Shown here piece by piece: positions 61,092 through 64,000 of a DNA stretch of 64,000 nucleotides (position 1 is the stretch's first letter; every line of letters starts with the position of its first letter). The translations under genes were made by a program, and so were the position numbers. The notes beneath the pieces were generated by a model, which searched no databases, was not told the origin of the DNA, and was given only the letters and a program-made list of their open reading frames with translations. The DNA comes from Pseudoalteromonas flavipulchra NCIMB 2033 = ATCC BAA-314 (GTDB lineage Bacteria > Pseudomonadota > Gammaproteobacteria > Enterobacterales > Alteromonadaceae). Location of the stretch: assembly GCA_000814665.1 (NCBI GenBank), contig JWIH01000025.1:434001-498000 (forward strand), read 5' to 3'.

Positions 61092-62354
61092 ATGAATCGA
61101 GCACGTATCATACTTGCCATGGCCGTTAGTTACTTCCTATTTGCTATTTTGCTCAATAGTGTAGGGACGGTCATCTTGCAGTCTATTCATAGCTTTGGCA
61201 TTACAAAAGCGCAGGCCGCCACCTTAGAGGCATTTAAAGATCTTCCCATCGCCATCGTTTCATTTCTGGTTGCGTCGGTTATCCCTAGGGTCGGATTTAA
61301 AATCGCTCTGACCGCAGTGCTCGCGGGCGTAGCATTGATTTGCAGTATCACTCCTATGGTCGCTGAGTTTTGGATTCTTAAATTAGTATTTGCTTGTGTG
61401 GGGGCGGCATTTGCGGTGGTCAAAGTGTCGGTTTATGCACTCGTTGGCCAAGTTACTGAAGGGAGTAATCAACATTCAAGCCTGCTTAATTTTATTGAAG
61501 GCGTGTTTATGTTAGGGGTCCTCGGCGGTTATTGGATTTTTGCGGCGTTTATTGACAGCGGCGATAACTCTCTTGGCTGGTTAAACGTCTATTTCGTGTT
61601 AGCTGTGCTGAGCGCTTTCACCGCATTTATTGTCTGGATCTCCCCAATTGCAAAGCCAGAGCCAACGCAAGCCACCGAGTCTAGTGTCTTTGCATTTATA
61701 GCGATGCTAAAGCTTGTGGCTAAGCCGCTTGTGCTGGTATTTGTGATTTCCGCATTTTTATACGTATTGATAGAGCAGAGTATAGGCACTTGGCTGCCTA
61801 CTTTTAATAATGAGATCTTGTCATTACCGGTGAACATTAGCGTGCAAATTACCAGTGTTTTTGCTGCTTGCTTAGCACTTGGTCGGCTAGGTGCTGGCAT
61901 TGTGCTAACCAAAGTACATTGGTATGTGGTGTTAAATGTTTGCCTTGCCGCAATGGCAGGATTAGTGATTTTAACGTTACCGATGACTGAGGGTATTGAG
62001 AAAACGCTTATTTCTTCGTTATTTGATGCACCCCTTGTGGCTTTTCTCATGCCGCTGATCGGTCTTTTTATGGCGCCTATTTATCCGGTGATTAATTCGG
62101 TAATGCTAAGTAGTTTACCCACTACACAGCACGCGTCGATGACAGGGCTAATCGTTGTATTTTCAGCGCTGGGTGGTAGCACGGGTTCAATGATCACAGG
62201 TTTAGTATTTCAACATTTTGGTGGTCAACAAGCGTTTTATGGGGCACTTATTCCCATGCTGGTGATTGCTGTGTGTTTATATTTCTTTAAATCGATGAGT
62301 GAGTCTAGCCAATCAAATCATGCTCACACGCCAAATCAACAAAAGGTGAGCTGA
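61092..62354 (+). CDS. MFS permease, probable trehalose transporter
   Basis: The 420-residue protein has twelve predicted spans in two halves and resembles FucP/GlcP-like sugar:proton symporters (VSYFLFAILLNSVGTVIL, ALTAVLAGVALICSITPMV, LMPLIGLFMAPIYPVINSVM). No substrate residues can be read. It begins 130 bases after the regulator and its stop is eight bases before the trehalase ATG, so it is in an operon with trehalase and should import its substrate. Confidence 0.85.
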   Translation: MNRARIILAMAVSYFLFAILLNSVGTVILQSIHSFGITKAQAATLEAFKDLPIAIVSFLVASVIPRVGFKIALTAVLAGVALICSITPMVAEFWILKLVFACVGAAFAVVKVSVYALVGQVTEGSNQHSSLLNFIEGVFMLGVLGGYWIFAAFIDSGDNSLGWLNVYFVLAVLSAFTAFIVWISPIAKPEPTQATESSVFAFIAMLKLVAKPLVLVFVISAFLYVLIEQSIGTWLPTFNNEILSLPVNISVQITSVFAACLALGRLGAGIVLTKVHWYVVLNVCLAAMAGLVILTLPMTEGIEKTLISSLFDAPLVAFLMPLIGLFMAPIYPVINSVMLSSLPTTQHASMTGLIVVFSALGGSTGSMITGLVFQHFGGQQAFYGALIPMLVIAVCLYFFKSMSESSQSNHAHTPNQQKVS

Positions 62355-62362
62355 GGTCTTAC

Positions 62363-63880
62363 ATGCAGTACCAATCAAACTTTTATTCCACAGAGATTTT
62401 TAAGGCGGTGCAAAGCGCTGATTTGTTTTCAGATAGTAAAGTTTTTGCAGATGCCATCGCAAAAATTCCGCTCGCAGAGATAGAAAACCAGTATGTGATG
62501 CAAAAGCCAACGGGAGAGGCGTTACTTAGATTTGTGCATGCGCATTTTGACTTTATTGCCAACAAAGAGTTAGATGCCTTACCAGACTTTACTAGTGCGC
62601 AGCAGTATATCAGTGCGCTGTGGTCGCGTTTATCTAGAAAGCCGAGCACCGTTGCTAAAGGCTCCTTGCTACCTTTACCCCATCCGTATGTTGTACCGGG
62701 TGGACGTTTTAATGAGATTTATTACTGGGATAGCTACTTTACGGCACTCGGGCTTTTGGATGCGAACAGAAGCGATCTCGTTGAAGGAATGTTAGATAAC
62801 TTTGTGAGTCTTATTGATCGTATTGGACATGTACCTAACGGTAATCGAGATTATTACCAAAGCCGCTCCCAGCCACCTGTAACAGCATTAATGGCTGATT
62901 TACTGTGGCAGGAAAAATCTCATGATAAGCAGTGGCTGTCGCGAGTTACTCAGGCATTACTGAAAGAACATCAGTTTTGGCAGACTGGAGAGGATTTGAG
63001 TTGCACGGATAAAAAAGCGCATTACCGAGTCGTCAACATGCCATGTGGGGGCACACTGAATCGCTACTGGGATCCGCTTGCAGCACCGCGCCCAGAGTCT
63101 TTTATTGAGGATATAGAATTAGCCGCAGCGGTTACGGACAGCGGAACCTTTTATCAGCACATTCGTGCGGCTTGCGAGTCGGGGTGGGACTTTAGTAGCC
63201 GTTGGTTAGCAAACGCTGACGATTTAGCGAGCATTCGTACAACAGACATTATCCCTGTGGATTTAAATGCACTACTAGTATTGCTTGAGTCGCAAATCGC
63301 ACGTTGTTTTGAGAAATTAAACGAGCTAACGCAAGCTCAGTACTATGCCAATTTAGCGTCAAATCGCAGTGCACTGATACAGAAATATTGTTGGTGTGAT
63401 AAAAAAGGCTGGTTTTTCGATGTGGATCTTAATGATTATGCGCGTACCTCCGTTGAATCTCTAGCGGGCGTTGTGCCTATGTTTGCTGAGCTGGTTACAC
63501 CCGAGCAGGCAGAGCATATTGGCAAAAAACTCGAGGCAGAGTTTTTGCAGCAAGGTGGATTGGTTAGTACCTTAGTCACTACTTCACAGCAGTGGGACAG
63601 TCCTAATGGCTGGGCACCACTGCAGTGGTTTGCGGTGTCAGGTTTAAGGGCATATGGTCAAAATCAACTCGCGAATAAGATTATGCAAGCATGGCTTTAT
63701 GCTGTTGAAACCGGCTTTGAGCAAATCGGCTGTTTGCTTGAGAAGTATAATGTGGTTGAACCGGATAAACAGGCAAGTGGCGGAGAATACGTGGTGCAAC
63801 AGGGTTTTGGCTGGACTAACGGAGTAACCAGTCGTTTTTATCGGCTTTTAGTGCCTGAAGTTGATAGTCCTTCGGCGTGA
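62363..63880 (+). CDS. treF: Cytoplasmic trehalase, GH37
   Basis: Trehalase hydrolyses trehalose to two glucoses. Both GH37 signatures are intact: PGGRFNEIYYWDSY (residues 112-125) and QWDSPNGWAPLQW (410-422). The 505 residues have no signal peptide, so the enzyme is cytoplasmic like TreF and unlike periplasmic TreA. The ribosome site GAGGT is in the permease stop region. The last 65 bases overlap, in antisense, the end of the AraC-type gene. Confidence 0.94.
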   Translation: MQYQSNFYSTEIFKAVQSADLFSDSKVFADAIAKIPLAEIENQYVMQKPTGEALLRFVHAHFDFIANKELDALPDFTSAQQYISALWSRLSRKPSTVAKGSLLPLPHPYVVPGGRFNEIYYWDSYFTALGLLDANRSDLVEGMLDNFVSLIDRIGHVPNGNRDYYQSRSQPPVTALMADLLWQEKSHDKQWLSRVTQALLKEHQFWQTGEDLSCTDKKAHYRVVNMPCGGTLNRYWDPLAAPRPESFIEDIELAAAVTDSGTFYQHIRAACESGWDFSSRWLANADDLASIRTTDIIPVDLNALLVLLESQIARCFEKLNELTQAQYYANLASNRSALIQKYCWCDKKGWFFDVDLNDYARTSVESLAGVVPMFAELVTPEQAEHIGKKLEAEFLQQGGLVSTLVTTSQQWDSPNGWAPLQWFAVSGLRAYGQNQLANKIMQAWLYAVETGFEQIGCLLEKYNVVEPDKQASGGEYVVQQGFGWTNGVTSRFYRLLVPEVDSPSA

Positions 63881-64000
63881 TATTAAAGGCTTGTTTAAAC
63901 GCTCGACTGAATTGACTTGGATGCTTAAAGCCGAGTGCGAAACTAATTGCGGTGATCTGAATTCCTGCTTTTAGTTTTGCCTTTGCTTCAGTTAGTCTAC
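63816..64000 (-). CDS. AraC-family regulator, C-terminal end (truncated by window)
   Basis: Sixty codons from the window edge encode the second HTH of an AraC/XylS domain: RLTEAKAKLKAGIQITAISF, ALGFKHPSQFSRAFKQAFNI and TPKDYQLQALK, the standard signature, ending NDWLLR. The N-terminus and sensor domain are outside the window. It converges with trehalase and overlaps its 3' end by 65 bases; a role in trehalose control is possible but not indicated by the sequence. Confidence 0.88.
   Translation of the reverse strand, partial: RLTEAKAKLKAGIQITAISFALGFKHPSQFSRAFKQAFNITPKDYQLQALKADKNDWLLR

Noticed and set aside
61589..62050. 153-codon minus frame inside the MFS permease gene
   Set aside because: The + strand gene has clear membrane spans and operon context; the minus frame is a shadow.
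1..64000. CRISPR arrays, prophage or insertion sequence genes
   Set aside because: No regularly spaced repeats with unique spacers and no integrase, transposase or phage structural frames were found; the only repeats are the MITE-like copies.

Overview
The window is a stretch of bacterial chromosome that looks like a marine gammaproteobacterium of the order Alteromonadales, most likely a Pseudoalteromonas or close relative. This is inferred from protein resemblance and gene neighbourhoods: the recC-recB-recD run, divergent mnmC/fabB and ilvC/ilvY, yhbY/rlmE-ftsH-folP-glmM-tpiA-secG-tRNA-Leu, several TonB-dependent receptors and a secreted cyanophycinase. No phage, integrase, transposase or CRISPR array was seen. 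The mobile-type DNA is small: one MITE-like intergenic repeat with terminal inverted repeats, a second copy in opposite orientation, and a possible third, diverged copy.

Layout. 1-640 is the end of a diguanylate cyclase. 767-9421 is the RecBCD helicase/nuclease operon, with no protease gene between recC and recB. 9557-14605 is an accessory-looking stretch: an SLC1-type symporter fused to a periplasmic solute-binding domain, an uncharacterised 162-residue protein, a large XRE regulator behind a periodic operator array, a tiny ORF with its own terminator, and the repeat. 14606-16693 has a secreted cyanophycinase-like peptidase and an acetyltransferase. 16749-22733 is housekeeping (mnmC, fabB, smpB, ratA-ratB, bamE, yhbQ). 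22661-26903 holds an M28 peptidase and a TPR/transglutaminase-like lipoprotein in tandem, then a chemoreceptor. 27174-30404 holds ilvC/ilvY and an orphan response regulator with a degenerate receiver. 30714-37195 is a probable iron-uptake operon (DUF4856-type lipoprotein, imelysin-like lipoprotein, FecA-like receptor, fatty acid hydroxylase-family membrane protein). 37384-46801 contains a K+/H+ antiporter, a Spo0M-like protein, ElaA, a sodium-coupled transporter, a two-component system, a lipoprotein and a serine hydrolase. 46798-53440 is conserved housekeeping ending in tRNA-Leu(GAG). 54021-57320 has a TonB receptor and two small genes. 57455-63880 is a trehalose-utilisation locus (TonB receptor, LacI regulator, MFS permease, GH37 trehalase) tied together by two matching operators. 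The window ends in the C-terminus of an AraC-type regulator.

How the genes work together. RecBCD processes double-strand breaks. The trehalose locus gives a complete route: outer-membrane receptor, inner-membrane permease, cytoplasmic trehalase, with a local repressor whose likely site, TGCAAACG(T/A)TTGCA, lies before both the receptor and the permease-trehalase pair. The imelysin/FecA-like cluster couples two surface lipoproteins, an outer-membrane receptor and a di-iron-type membrane enzyme. The least explained items are the SLC1-binding-protein fusion, the XRE regulator with its 14-bp-spaced operator, and the small ORF at 14093.
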